Below, piece after piece: positions 1 to 7,304 of a stretch of 20,208 nt of DNA. The notes beneath the pieces are model-generated. The model made no database searches and was not told the origin of the DNA. It saw only the letters and a list, made by a program, of their open reading frames with translations. The stretch lies in NCBI RefSeq assembly GCF_041949975.1, contig NZ_JBHFQG010000052.1:1-20208 (forward strand), read 5' to 3'. The stretch is from Alteribacillus sp041949975 (lineage in GTDB: Bacteria; Bacillota; Bacilli; Bacillales; Marinococcaceae). A program made the translations under genes and the position numbers. Position 1 is the first letter of the stretch. Every line of letters starts with the position of its first letter.

Positions 1-407
1 TTGTCAACGGCTTTGCCGCCAATGACGCTTCTTCCACGATTAATATTTGGGAACGGGTGAAAATGCTCGGGTATCCGACCGATGAACCGGTGGTGGTGAT
101 GAATTGCCGGGCGGACCGTGTCGACCGTACGGAACAATTTGCAGAGGATGTGCTTCCTTACATTCCATGCAAAACCCTGGTGCTCATCGGAGAAACAACG
201 AGCCCGATTGTCGACAGCTATAACGCCGGCCATATTCCAGCTGATATACTGCTGAACCTGGAACACCAGGATACCGGCGAAATTGTACGGGCCCTGGAGC
301 CTTATATGAGCAATACCGTGCTTTACGGAGTCGGCAACATTCACGGTGCAGCGGAACCGTTAGTAGAAGAACTGCAAAAAATCAAAGCACAAAAGGAGTT
401 AGTATAA
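1..407 (+). CDS. pgsB: Poly-gamma-glutamate synthase subunit PgsB (CapB), 3' part
   Basis: This is the C-terminal ~134 residues of PgsB, the ATP-dependent amide ligase of the membrane PgsBCA complex that polymerises glutamate. The reading frame is open from base 3 (VNGFAANDASSTI...) through the left edge, so the gene is cut by the window and the GTG at 57 is only an internal valine. Visible family features are the VNGFAANDASST stretch followed by IWERVKMLGYP and the conserved MNCRADRVDRTEQFAEDV segment. The catalytic P-loop would lie upstream, outside the window. The stop at 405-407 is separated by one base from the GTG start of pgsC, and the pgsC ribosome binding site lies inside the last pgsB codons, so the two are co-transcribed and coupled. 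Family assignment is very secure. Confidence 0.95.
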   Translation, partial: VNGFAANDASSTINIWERVKMLGYPTDEPVVVMNCRADRVDRTEQFAEDVLPYIPCKTLVLIGETTSPIVDSYNAGHIPADILLNLEHQDTGEIVRALEPYMSNTVLYGVGNIHGAAEPLVEELQKIKAQKELV

Positions 408-408
408 C

Positions 409-864
409 GTGGGACTGCAGGAAATTACGATCGCACTCGTGGCAGGGGTCACGCTTAGTCTATTATTCGCCGAAAAAACCGGAATCTTACCAGCCGGCCT
501 CGTTGTTCCCGGCTACCTTGCCCTGGTTATCGATAAACCGGTGTACGCCATTTCGATCTTGTTTGTCAGCTTTGCGACCTACCTTGTCGTGATGTACGGG
601 ATCAATCACTTTACGATTTTGTACGGGAGACGAAAATTTACAGCGATGCTGTTGACGGGGATCATTTTAAAGCTCGGATTTGACGCCATATACGGGATCC
701 TCCCAATAAATGTGGCTGATTTACAGGCCATTGGTTTGATCGTCCCCGGCTTGATTGCCAATACCATACAGCGCCAGGGCTTTCTGCCGACTGTTTCCAG
801 CACGATGCTATTGACCTTCTCAGCATTTGGTGTTTTATCCATTTATAATGTATGGCTTGCTTAG
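409..864 (+). CDS. pgsC: Poly-gamma-glutamate biosynthesis membrane protein PgsC (CapC)
   Basis: A 151-residue integral membrane partner of PgsB, essentially the full family length (about 150). The signature region AEKTGILPAGLVVPGYLALV (residues ~22-41) and the later ILYGRRKFTAMLLTGIILK and GLIVPGLIANTIQRQG segments match PgsC throughout. Hydrophobic spans occupy most of the chain. The start is GTG, preceded by AAAGGAG at 392-398 with a proper spacing, and there is no nearby ATG alternative. In the usual order pgsB-pgsC is followed by pgsA (capA). Here a terminator follows at once and the next gene is a LacI-type regulator, so pgsA is missing from its expected place. Whether it sits elsewhere cannot be seen. 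Codon use is G+C-rich like pgsB and unlike the downstream genes. Confidence 0.95.
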   Translation: MGLQEITIALVAGVTLSLLFAEKTGILPAGLVVPGYLALVIDKPVYAISILFVSFATYLVVMYGINHFTILYGRRKFTAMLLTGIILKLGFDAIYGILPINVADLQAIGLIVPGLIANTIQRQGFLPTVSSTMLLTFSAFGVLSIYNVWLA

Positions 865-896
865 ATTCTTTTGGTATTATAATTAATTAGGTATAT

Positions 897-931
897 AAAG
901 CCTTTTCCGTTTAATTGGAATGGGCTTTTTT
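897..931 (+). terminator. Intrinsic terminator after pgsC
   Basis: An inverted repeat AAAGCC...GGCTTT is extended inward by TTTCC/GGAAT with one mismatch, around an AT-rich loop, and runs directly into a T-tract. It begins 33 bases after the pgsC stop. It closes the pgs operon before the repressor promoter. Confidence 0.8.
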
Positions 932-945
932 ACGTTGGCCTAGTG

Positions 946-974
946 TTGTTAAATTGCTCAGTTGTTTCTATAAT
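946..974 (+). promoter_or_regulatory. Sigma-A promoter of the LacI-type repressor gene
   Basis: The -35 box TTGTTA (946-951), a 17-base spacer and a perfect -10 box TATAAT (969-974) form a near-consensus vegetative promoter. Transcription would start near 981, which places the ATG at 1003 in a short leader and rules out the in-frame GTG at 943 as the translation start, because that codon lies upstream of the -35 box. Confidence 0.8.
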
Positions 975-1002
975 AGAAGAACAAGAGAGGAAAGATGCAG
1001 CT

Positions 1003-1989
1003 ATGGTTACCATTAATGATATAGCAAAGATGGCAAGTGTATCGCGGACCACCGTCTCACGGGTGCTTAATAATTCTTCCCATGTCAGTAAGAAAGCGCG
1101 GGAAAGAGTTCTGGAAGCAATTGAGAAAACAGGATACATCCCCAGTGAGCACGCAAAAGGATTACGAGTAAAGCAAACAAATGTTGTTGGTGTCATCCTT
1201 CCGAAAATCAGTACAGAAACATCAAGCCGTGTAGTCAATGGAATAGATGAAGAGTTAAGCAGGTATGGGTATCAAATATTATTAGCAAATTCCAACCTTG
1301 AGCTGAAAAAAGAAATCGAACACCTAAAGCTTTTACAAAGCCGCAGAGTGGATGGAATTATATTAATGGCGACAAATGTAGATAAGAGCTTACAAGAAGA
1401 AATAAAAGCTCTCCCTATTCCAACGGTGGCATTAGGGCAAGAAATTCCCGGTGTTACCTCGGTTGTGTACGATGATTATCATGCAGCTTGCGACCTAACT
1501 CAACTTTTTATAAATAAAGGACACCGGAAGATAGCATTTATTGGAGTGAGTGAAGAAGACAAGGCAGTCGGATACTTGCGAAAAAAAGGATATTTGGACA
1601 CGATGAAAAATAATAATCTTTCAGTGGAAGACTTTTGGATGGCACAAGGAACGTTTAATATTACATCTGGTTATCATGCCATGAAAGAAATATGGGAAAC
1701 ATCATCTGAGCGTCCAACAGCTGTTTTTGCTGTGACCGATCGTTTAGCAATAGGAGTCATGGAGTATCTTCAAGAGAAAGGCCTAAACATTCCAAAAGAC
1801 ATCTCGATTGCAGGCATTGGTGCTTCCGAATTGTCCAAATACGTGAGACCTGCTTTAACAACAGTTGATTATTTTAACAATGAAGCAGGTAAAGTAACAG
1901 CTCGTCATTTATTAGATAAAATGCTTGAAGAAAATGAATCGAAAAAAAGTAAGCTTGGTTATAGACTAATAGAAAGAGATAGTTTATGA
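1003..1989 (+). CDS. LacI-family transcriptional repressor, probably of sucrose uptake
   Basis: A 328-residue LacI/GalR-type regulator. The N-terminal helix-turn-helix (residues ~3-24, TINDIAKMASVSRTTVSRVL) and hinge (GYIPSEHAKGLR) are followed by a periplasmic-binding-protein-like effector domain (VVGVILPKIST to the end), including the typical VFAVTDRLAIGVMEYL and PKDISIAGIG segments. Length is normal for the family. I place the start at ATG 1003, which follows GAGAGG and lies just downstream of a strong promoter. A longer version from GTG 943 would contain the promoter itself. The neighbours are two palindromic operators 8-53 bases after its stop and a sucrose PTS gene, so the likely role is a ScrR-like repressor released by a sugar or sugar phosphate. 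The sugar is inferred from context only. Confidence 0.88.
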   Translation: MVTINDIAKMASVSRTTVSRVLNNSSHVSKKARERVLEAIEKTGYIPSEHAKGLRVKQTNVVGVILPKISTETSSRVVNGIDEELSRYGYQILLANSNLELKKEIEHLKLLQSRRVDGIILMATNVDKSLQEEIKALPIPTVALGQEIPGVTSVVYDDYHAACDLTQLFINKGHRKIAFIGVSEEDKAVGYLRKKGYLDTMKNNNLSVEDFWMAQGTFNITSGYHAMKEIWETSSERPTAVFAVTDRLAIGVMEYLQEKGLNIPKDISIAGIGASELSKYVRPALTTVDYFNNEAGKVTARHLLDKMLEENESKKSKLGYRLIERDSL

Positions 1990-1996
1990 TGAAATG

Positions 1997-2010
1997 TGTA
2001 ATCGATTCCA
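1997..2010 (+). promoter_or_regulatory. Operator 1 (imperfect palindrome) for the LacI-type repressor
   Basis: TGTAATCGATTCCA is a 14-base dyad with the CG centre typical of LacI-family operators and one mismatched pair relative to operator 2. It lies just after the repressor stop codon and 32 bases (centre to centre) from operator 2, close to three helical turns, so both sites face the same side of the DNA. Confidence 0.7.
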
Positions 2011-2027
2011 AGTTCATATATCTATGT

Positions 2028-2055
2028 TTGGAATCGATTCCACCGTTTGTTTAAT
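2028..2055 (+). promoter_or_regulatory. Candidate promoter of the PTS EIIBC gene
   Basis: A -35-like TTGGAA (2028-2033), a 16-base spacer and TTTAAT (2050-2055) are the best match in the leader. The -35 box lies inside operator 2, consistent with repression. The boxes are moderate, so this is a suggestion. Confidence 0.4.
2029..2042 (+). promoter_or_regulatory. Operator 2 (perfect palindrome) for the LacI-type repressor
   Basis: TGGAATCGATTCCA is a perfect 14-base palindrome and shares its right half with operator 1. It overlaps the best candidate -35 region of the PTS gene, so bound repressor would block transcription initiation. No copy of this palindrome is visible upstream of sacA. Confidence 0.75.
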
Positions 2056-2103
2056 CATGAATAACTAGTACAAGAGCCATTCTAGTGAGACACCTGTCTT
2101 TTT

Positions 2104-2117
2104 AGAAAGCGCTCACA
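2104..2117 (+). promoter_or_regulatory. CcpA cre site upstream of the PTS gene
   Basis: AGAAAGCGCTCACA matches the Bacillus cre consensus TGWAANCGNTNWCA at every defined position except the first. It lies 29 bases before the start codon and downstream of the candidate promoter, the position used for roadblock repression by CcpA when glucose is present. Confidence 0.7.
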
Positions 2118-2145
2118 AGTTTGAAGAAAAGAAAGGAGAATAAGT

Positions 2146-3549
2146 ATGGCAGAGAATCGGCGTATTGCTGAAGAACTTATAGAAGCTGTAGGCGGCCAGG
2201 AAAACATATCATCAGTAGCTCACTGTGCAACTCGGCTTCGCATTATGGTCCACGACAAAGAAAAAATAGATCAAGAACGTGTAGAAAATCTTGATAAAGT
2301 AAAGGGTGCTTTTTATAACTCCGGACAATATCAGGTTATTTTTGGAACTGGCACAGTAAATAAAATGCATGAAGAAGTCACTAAACTGGGACTTTCGGAA
2401 AGTACAAAAGGTGAGCAGAAGAAAGAGGCCGGTAAACAAGGAAATGCCTTGCAAAGAGCCGTTCGCACCTTCGGGGATGTGTTTGTGCCAATTATTCCAG
2501 TGCTTGTGGCGACCGGTTTATTTATGGGGTTAAGAGGTCTTCTCTTACAAGAACAAATACTTTCCCTAATTGGCTTGTCTCCTGAAGAAGTTCCTGAGAA
2601 TTTTCTAACATTTACAGAAGTATTAACAGACACTGCCTTTGCTTTCTTGCCTGCGCTTGTTGCCTGGTCTGCGTTTCGAGTATTTGGAGGAAGTCCGGTC
2701 ATTGGTATCGTATTAGGCTTAATGCTGGTAAGTCCTTCTCTTCCCAATGCCTATGAAGTAGGGGAAGGTACAGCAGAACCATTAATGTTTCTAGGCTTTA
2801 TCCCTGTCATTGGCTACCAGGGTTCTGTACTGCCGGCTTTTATTGCCGGATGGTTTGGAGCAAAGCTCGAACAAAGGGTGAGAAAATCAGTTCCTGAAGC
2901 ATTAGATTTGATCGTTACGCCATTCGTAACACTGCTTGTCATGATTTTTCTTTCCTTATTCCTGTTTGGGCCGCTTCTGCACGGCTTAGAAAATGCGGTA
3001 ATGGGAGCGACTACTTGGCTTCTCGGTCTTCCATTTGGAATTAGCGGACTGGTTATTGGGTTTTTTCATCAAATTATTGTTATTACAGGGGTTCATCATG
3101 TCTTTAACTTTCTTGAGATTCAATTATTAGAGCGATTTGGCAGCAATCCATTTAATGCGATTATTACGTGCGGTATTGCTGCACAGGGCGGGGCAGCACT
3201 TGCTGTTGGCCTGAAAACTAAAGCCGCAAAATTGAAGGCCTTAGCACTTTCATCCTCTCTGTCTGCGTTTTTAGGAATTACTGAACCAGCTATTTTCGGG
3301 GTGAACCTTCGCTATATGAAGCCATTTGTAATGGGACTTATCGGAGGAGCAGCTGGCGGATTTTTCGCTTCTCTCGTAAACCTCGAAGCAACAGGGATGG
3401 CAATAACCGTAATTCCTGGTACATTATTATATCTAAATGAACAAATTGTGTTTTATTTGCTTGCAAACCTTATTTCCATCGGTGTTGCCTTTGGATTGAC
3501 GTGGACATTTGGATATTCAGATAAAATGAAAGAAGAAATGGATAAATAG
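2146..3549 (+). CDS. scrA: Sucrose-type PTS transporter, EIIBC component
   Basis: A 467-residue phosphotransferase permease that imports and phosphorylates its sugar at the membrane. The EIIB domain (residues 1-~85) carries the phosphorylated cysteine at C27 in HCATRLR and the NSGQYQVIFGTG segment typical of the sucrose/trehalose/beta-glucoside group. A charged linker leads to an EIIC domain (~105-455) with many membrane spans, GVHHVFNFLEIQLL and the conserved GITEPAIFG at ~377-385. There is no EIIA domain, so it must borrow EIIA from another PTS protein, as ScrA/SacP proteins do. The start has AAAGGAG at 2132-2138, seven bases upstream. Sucrose specificity follows from overall ScrA-like sequence and from sacA nearby; trehalose would be the main alternative. 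Operators and a cre site precede it. Confidence 0.87.
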   Translation: MAENRRIAEELIEAVGGQENISSVAHCATRLRIMVHDKEKIDQERVENLDKVKGAFYNSGQYQVIFGTGTVNKMHEEVTKLGLSESTKGEQKKEAGKQGNALQRAVRTFGDVFVPIIPVLVATGLFMGLRGLLLQEQILSLIGLSPEEVPENFLTFTEVLTDTAFAFLPALVAWSAFRVFGGSPVIGIVLGLMLVSPSLPNAYEVGEGTAEPLMFLGFIPVIGYQGSVLPAFIAGWFGAKLEQRVRKSVPEALDLIVTPFVTLLVMIFLSLFLFGPLLHGLENAVMGATTWLLGLPFGISGLVIGFFHQIIVITGVHHVFNFLEIQLLERFGSNPFNAIITCGIAAQGGAALAVGLKTKAAKLKALALSSSLSAFLGITEPAIFGVNLRYMKPFVMGLIGGAAGGFFASLVNLEATGMAITVIPGTLLYLNEQIVFYLLANLISIGVAFGLTWTFGYSDKMKEEMDK

Positions 3550-3563
3550 AAAAAAGCGATGAA

Positions 3564-3605
3564 GGGGTTGTCTCGAAAGTAAGAGACAGCCCCATCTTCT
3601 TTTTC
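3564..3605 (+). terminator. Terminator-like hairpin after the PTS gene
   Basis: GGGGTTGTCTC (3564-3574) pairs with GAGACAGCCCC (3583-3593), 11 bp with one wobble, followed by a T-rich stretch. The hairpin is also the outer end of the interspersed repeat that extends to 3973, so the insertion seems to supply the terminator. Confidence 0.65.
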
Positions 3606-3973
3606 CGAAGCATTCGCGTGATTAGGACCTCCTGTGGCTCCTTTGCCAAAGCAAGGATCTTAAAGCCCGAGACAGATGAATGAAAGATGAATCGGTAACC
3701 AAGGAAGAGGCTCGAAGACCAAAGTGATAGAAAGAGAGGAAATGAAGTAACCAAGCAAGGACCTTAAAAATATGTTGAAGGACCAGTTACAAGCTTTTCA
3801 GTGATGTTGCGGCAGATCCTGCTTGAGGAAGGTGCAGATCGATCACCGCTGCCAACTTTCTGGTACGCGCAATGGCACTGCCTGTGCCAAAAAAGAAATC
3901 CAATCAAAACAGCCGGCCATGATTTATTTTCATGACCAGCTGTTTACCATGCAAGGGATTTTAAGAAGGCTTC
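3564..3973 (-). repeat. Interspersed ~410-bp repeat, copy 1 (MITE or IS-end remnant)
   Basis: Read on the minus strand, this segment aligns over its whole length with 18080-18494 read on the plus strand. Shared stretches include CCCTTGCATGGTAAACAGC, CTTCCTCAAGCAGGATCT and a block ending ACACGAATG/ACGCGAATG. The outer end is GAGACAACCCC on the minus strand, and the inner end is a diverged version of GGAGCTGTCTC. It contains a long hairpin at 3907-3945 (16-bp stem with two wobbles, 7-base loop). I see no transposase in any frame, so it is a non-autonomous element or the noncoding end of an insertion sequence. It fills the gap between the PTS gene and sacA. The open frames inside it are not protein-like. 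Confidence 0.7.
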
Positions 3974-4048
3974 TTTTGGATATAAGTTTTTACTATTTAG
4001 ATTTAACACCCAGCCCATAGGTATCTGGTACTTGTGCTTAATAAAATT

Positions 4049-5524
4049 TTAATATTTCAACTCCCATTTTTCTGCAATGAAAGAGGCCTCGCTGTTCTCA
4101 GCAAAAAAACGAATTCCCTGACTCTCCTTAGACGGAAAGATTCTTGCCGTGAAAACGTCTCCACCATCGTTTACGAATATTTCTACAGACGAAGAATCAA
4201 CAAAAATTTGAAGAGTGACATTCGTTTGCAAGTACGGGATAGAACGAGTAGTGCCAAAGTCTTCGGCAACCGGTTCACCGGAATGGGTACGGTCTAGAGT
4301 TAAGCGCTGGTTTTCTGTGTCCAGAAAAATTCTGGTTTCCTCATTTTGCCCTGCTCTTACAGCCACACCAGCTTTCCCTTGTTCCACTCCTTCTATTTCA
4401 CATATGAATTCGTAGCATTCCCCGCTCCAATCTGTTTTAGTTAAAGTGTAGTTATCTAATAGGAACGAGTCTGTTTTTTTGTTTGCTCTAAGCTGTCTTA
4501 GTTCTGCTGCTGGTTTTTGAATCACTTTATTGTTTTTCACCGTTAATTCACGCGGCAATGTTAAACAATGGGCCCATAAGTTACGGTCTGTAGGATAGCT
4601 TATTTCAGGCAGTCCCATCCACCCGACCATAATCCGTCTACCATCAGGAGTTTCTGTTGTTTGAGGAGCGTAAAAGTCAAAACCAGCATCCAATTCCCTG
4701 AAAGTTCTATGTTCAAAACGACCGGTGGCTACGTCTAATCTTTCTCCTGTCAGATAGCCTGCTTGATAAAAATTGCGAAAACGTTCTCCTTCTGGTTCTA
4801 TACCTTGTGGAGAGAACACAAGTACTCCCTGATTTTGAAGTTCAAAATAATCAGGGCATTCCCACATAAAACCAAAGTTAGCGTAATTGGTTTTTATTTC
4901 ATCAACGAGCTTCCAATCTATTAAATTATTAGAAGTATATAGTAAAGCTGTTCCCGTTTTATTTTCTCTTTGCGCTCCTACCACCATATAAAAAGCATCA
5001 CCGCTGCGCCAAACCTTTGGGTCACGGAAATGTTCTGTGTACCCGTTTGGTGGAGCAGAAATAATAGGCTGTTTATCCTTTTTTATGTGTGCTTCTTTGT
5101 CCATCACCGCGTGGCATTGATAAGGATTTCGATTCCAGTTATTATCTCTCGTGTTTCCGGTATAAAATAAATGCAGCATATTTTCATGTACGATACCGCT
5201 GCCTGAGTAAACACCGTGACTGTCATACGGAGTGTCCGGAAAAAGGGCGGGGCCGTGATTTTTCCAGTGAACCAAGTCTTTTGAAGAAGTATGGCACCAA
5301 TGCTTTAAACCGTGAACTGGTCCAAGGGGAAACCATTGATAAAATAAATGATATTCTCCGTTATAATAACAAAAGCCATTTGGGTCATTTAAAAGGCCCG
5401 TTTCCGGCTGAATATGATATGTTTGGCGCCATGGACAATTCGCAGCACTTTTCTCTAAATGCTCCCATTCTTCTTTTGAAACATCGTCTATTTGTCTATA
5501 TAGCTGTTCACGTGTCCAAGTCAT
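4049..5524 (-). CDS. sacA: Sucrose-6-phosphate hydrolase (GH32 beta-fructosidase)
   Basis: A 491-residue glycoside hydrolase family 32 enzyme that splits cytoplasmic sucrose-6-phosphate into glucose-6-phosphate and fructose, the step after EIIBC uptake. All three catalytic motifs are present: the nucleophile D47 in LLNDPNGF, the stabiliser D168 in FRDPKVW, and the acid/base E222 in WECPDYF. The five-bladed propeller is followed by a C-terminal beta-sandwich ending in FVDSSSVEIFVNDGGDVFTARIFP. Length is normal and there is no signal peptide, which fits the intracellular hydrolase rather than a secreted invertase or levanase. The start ATG at 5524 is preceded by GAAAGGA. It is convergent to the PTS gene, so it has its own promoter, and no copy of the repressor palindrome is seen before it. 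A fructokinase gene is not nearby. Confidence 0.93.
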   Translation of the reverse strand: MTWTREQLYRQIDDVSKEEWEHLEKSAANCPWRQTYHIQPETGLLNDPNGFCYYNGEYHLFYQWFPLGPVHGLKHWCHTSSKDLVHWKNHGPALFPDTPYDSHGVYSGSGIVHENMLHLFYTGNTRDNNWNRNPYQCHAVMDKEAHIKKDKQPIISAPPNGYTEHFRDPKVWRSGDAFYMVVGAQRENKTGTALLYTSNNLIDWKLVDEIKTNYANFGFMWECPDYFELQNQGVLVFSPQGIEPEGERFRNFYQAGYLTGERLDVATGRFEHRTFRELDAGFDFYAPQTTETPDGRRIMVGWMGLPEISYPTDRNLWAHCLTLPRELTVKNNKVIQKPAAELRQLRANKKTDSFLLDNYTLTKTDWSGECYEFICEIEGVEQGKAGVAVRAGQNEETRIFLDTENQRLTLDRTHSGEPVAEDFGTTRSIPYLQTNVTLQIFVDSSSVEIFVNDGGDVFTARIFPSKESQGIRFFAENSEASFIAEKWELKY

Positions 5525-5637
5525 ACAAAAATCGTCCTTTCTTCTTCTAGGATGGCATTTTTCTATACACTAAAGAATAAATAGTTTTTTTTCAACGGAT
5601 TTTTAAAGAAAGAAAGAACAATATTATGTACGAGGTG

Positions 5638-5898
5638 TTAATGGTAATATTTTGTATTTACATCATCTCTGTTCTTTGTTTGTCCAATTCCTTCTTCTGC
5701 TAGTTTTTGGCGGAATTTCTCATATAAAAATAACGCCAGCATGTCGTATCTCTCCTGGTCTGAAAGCTTATCCATCAATTCGTCTACGTCTTTACTGCTA
5801 AAGGTTTGTAAAATACCTTCAATAATAATTAACGCGTCCTCTTCATCACCTGTTAGCTTATTTTTGTATAAGTCGTACAGATTGTCTACAAATTCCAT
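5638..5898 (-). CDS. Small conserved hypothetical protein (DUF6154-like)
   Basis: An 86-residue acidic, helical protein beginning MEFVDNLYDLYKNKLTGDE. The opening and the following EDALIIIEGIL...LYEKFRQKLAEEG pattern resemble the small Bacillus family DUF6154, from memory and without a search. No membrane segment or known motif is visible. The start is well supported by AAGGAG seven bases upstream of the ATG at 5898. It diverges from the small gene at 6003, sharing a ~100-base intergenic region. Function unknown. Confidence 0.75.
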   Translation of the reverse strand: MEFVDNLYDLYKNKLTGDEEDALIIIEGILQTFSSKDVDELMDKLSDQERYDMLALFLYEKFRQKLAEEGIGQTKNRDDVNTKYYH

Positions 5899-6002
5899 TC
5901 TACCGCTCCTTGTAAATCAATTTATAAAGTATTGTTAGCATAAGAGAAATTCATATGTTTTATTCCAAGAAAATATCACATGCTATGAAGGAGGTGAAGA
6001 AA

Positions 6003-6212
6003 ATGAAAAAAGAACCTAAAAAGAAATTTGATTTTCCAACTCAGGCCAATACTGACGGAGAAATTGGCGTTCACACCAGTTTAAAAGCAAACAAACCTTT
6101 TGATACAGAAGATAGATTCGCAGGTGATTCTGTTGATGAGCATAAACAGTTAGAAGCAGCCAATGAAGATCTTGCTGAAAAAGAGATTTCTCAAACATTT
6201 AACAATTCTTAA
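6003..6212 (+). CDS. Small hydrophilic hypothetical protein, 69 residues
   Basis: The best start is ATG 6003, six bases after a near-perfect AAGGAGGTGA (5987-5996). An upstream in-frame ATG at 5955 would put this ribosome binding site inside the gene and lacks one of its own. The product is charged and probably disordered: a lysine-rich start (KKEPKKKFDF), then an acidic body with DTEDRFAGDSVDEHKQLEAANED. No domain is recognised. It resembles the short uncharacterised proteins common in Bacillaceae genomes. It ends just before a hairpin shared with the convergent metal-binding protein gene. Confidence 0.7.
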   Translation: MKKEPKKKFDFPTQANTDGEIGVHTSLKANKPFDTEDRFAGDSVDEHKQLEAANEDLAEKEISQTFNNS

Positions 6213-6222
6213 TAGAAAGCAG

Positions 6223-6250
6223 CCGTCCTGTCAAAAAAATGAAAGGACGG
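6223..6250 (+). terminator. Hairpin between convergent genes
   Basis: CCGTCCTGTC (6223-6232) and GAAAGGACGG (6241-6250) form a 10-bp stem with one mismatch around an A-rich loop. It lies 10 bases after the stop of the 69-residue gene and 8 bases from the stop of the convergent gene, so it may end both transcripts. The T-tracts are weak. Confidence 0.55.
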
Positions 6251-6257
6251 TCTGATA

Positions 6258-7292
6258 TCACTCATTTAAAAGCTTTTCTAGCGAGTCGATATTTTCTCTC
6301 ATTAAAGAGAAATAGCTTGCATCCTGTGATTCTTCATGTAAACTTTCCAGGTTGTTAAAGTAGACAGCTTGTGCCCCTATTTCTTCTGCAAAATTTTTGG
6401 CTGTACCAATAGCAAAGCTTTTTTCGAAAGCAACATACTGAATGTTTTCTTTCTCAGCTTTTTCGATCAATGTTTGCATGCGCTTCTGTGATGGCTCGTT
6501 GGATGAAACAGTTTCTGTAATTGATATTTCGTCAAAATCATATCTTTCTGCCCAATAGGTATAGCCTGGGTGAGCAACAAATACAGAATGTTTATCAGTT
6601 TCTTTCGCGGCTTCTTTGAACTCCATATCAAGTTCCCGCAGCTTTTTCTCTAACTGTTCCGTGTTCTCTTTAAAAACAGGTGAGTGATCAGGGTCAACCT
6701 CTATCAAAACGTCTTTAATGTTATGGGCGATTTCAATCGCTTTTATCGGATCAATCCAAACGTGTGGATTCTCCGGGCCGTGAATGTGCGCTTCTGAAGT
6801 ATCTTCCTCCTCATGAGAATGTTCATGAGTATGTGTTTCATTCCCATGTGTGTGACTGTGGGAGTGGGTGTTTTCTGTTTCCCATTCGTGGTGTTGATAT
6901 TCTACTTTTTCAATATCTTCTGCCACGTCTACTGTCGTAACGTCTTCGTTTATTAATAACGGTAATATCGTATCGTTCAAGCCTTCCATACTCCCTGTCG
7001 TGTACAAAAACCTGTCCGTTTCCACCATATCCGTTATTTCTTTAATTGTAGGCTCATAAGTATGAGCGTCTGTACCAGGAGGAACAATATTATTTACTTC
7101 CACCTGTTCACCGCCAATATGTTCAATAAAATCTTCTATTGCAAATATGTTAGTAGCAAGTGTAAGGGGCTGGTTCTCATCGTCTGAAGCTGCAGGGGAG
7201 GGTTCTGCTTCAGATCCCGCCGGGTTCTCCTTGCCGCAAGCGCTAAGAATAAAAAAACTGCCAGCTAAAACTGTTGATAAAAATTTTATCAT
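6258..7292 (-). CDS. Metal ABC transporter substrate-binding lipoprotein (ZnuA/AdcA family)
   Basis: A 344-residue cluster A-I metal-binding protein. The N-terminus is a lipoprotein signal with the lipobox LSAC (C19). The three histidine ligands of the family are visible: H77 in PPGTDAHTYEPT, H177 in NPHVWIDP and H241 in VAHPGYTYWAERY. Between the first two is a loop with 12 histidines (residues 134-171, HHEWETE then HSHSHTHGNETHTHEHSH). Such loops occur in zinc binders. The usual aspartate ligand near the C-terminus is not obvious; NNLESLHEES is in its place. No permease or ATPase gene is adjacent. Its AAGGAG overlaps the ureD stop (TAAGGAG) and it starts only 12 bases after ureD, so it appears to be the last gene of the urease operon. 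That context raises the possibility of nickel supply. Zinc versus nickel cannot be settled here. Confidence 0.88.
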   Translation of the reverse strand: MIKFLSTVLAGSFFILSACGKENPAGSEAEPSPAASDDENQPLTLATNIFAIEDFIEHIGGEQVEVNNIVPPGTDAHTYEPTIKEITDMVETDRFLYTTGSMEGLNDTILPLLINEDVTTVDVAEDIEKVEYQHHEWETENTHSHSHTHGNETHTHEHSHEEEDTSEAHIHGPENPHVWIDPIKAIEIAHNIKDVLIEVDPDHSPVFKENTEQLEKKLRELDMEFKEAAKETDKHSVFVAHPGYTYWAERYDFDEISITETVSSNEPSQKRMQTLIEKAEKENIQYVAFEKSFAIGTAKNFAEEIGAQAVYFNNLESLHEESQDASYFSLMRENIDSLEKLLNE

Positions 7293-7304
7293 AAAAAAAA
7301 CTCC

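Noticed and set aside
3823..4020. 65-residue open frame downstream of the PTS gene, similar in part to a minus-strand frame at 17860-18183
   Set aside because: The similarity comes from the two copies of the noncoding repeat; frames differ in length, contain the hairpin arms and do not resemble any protein.
5089..5550. 153-residue open frame opposite sacA
   Set aside because: It lies antisense to the catalytic part of a strongly supported GH32 gene and has no ribosome binding site or recognisable motif.
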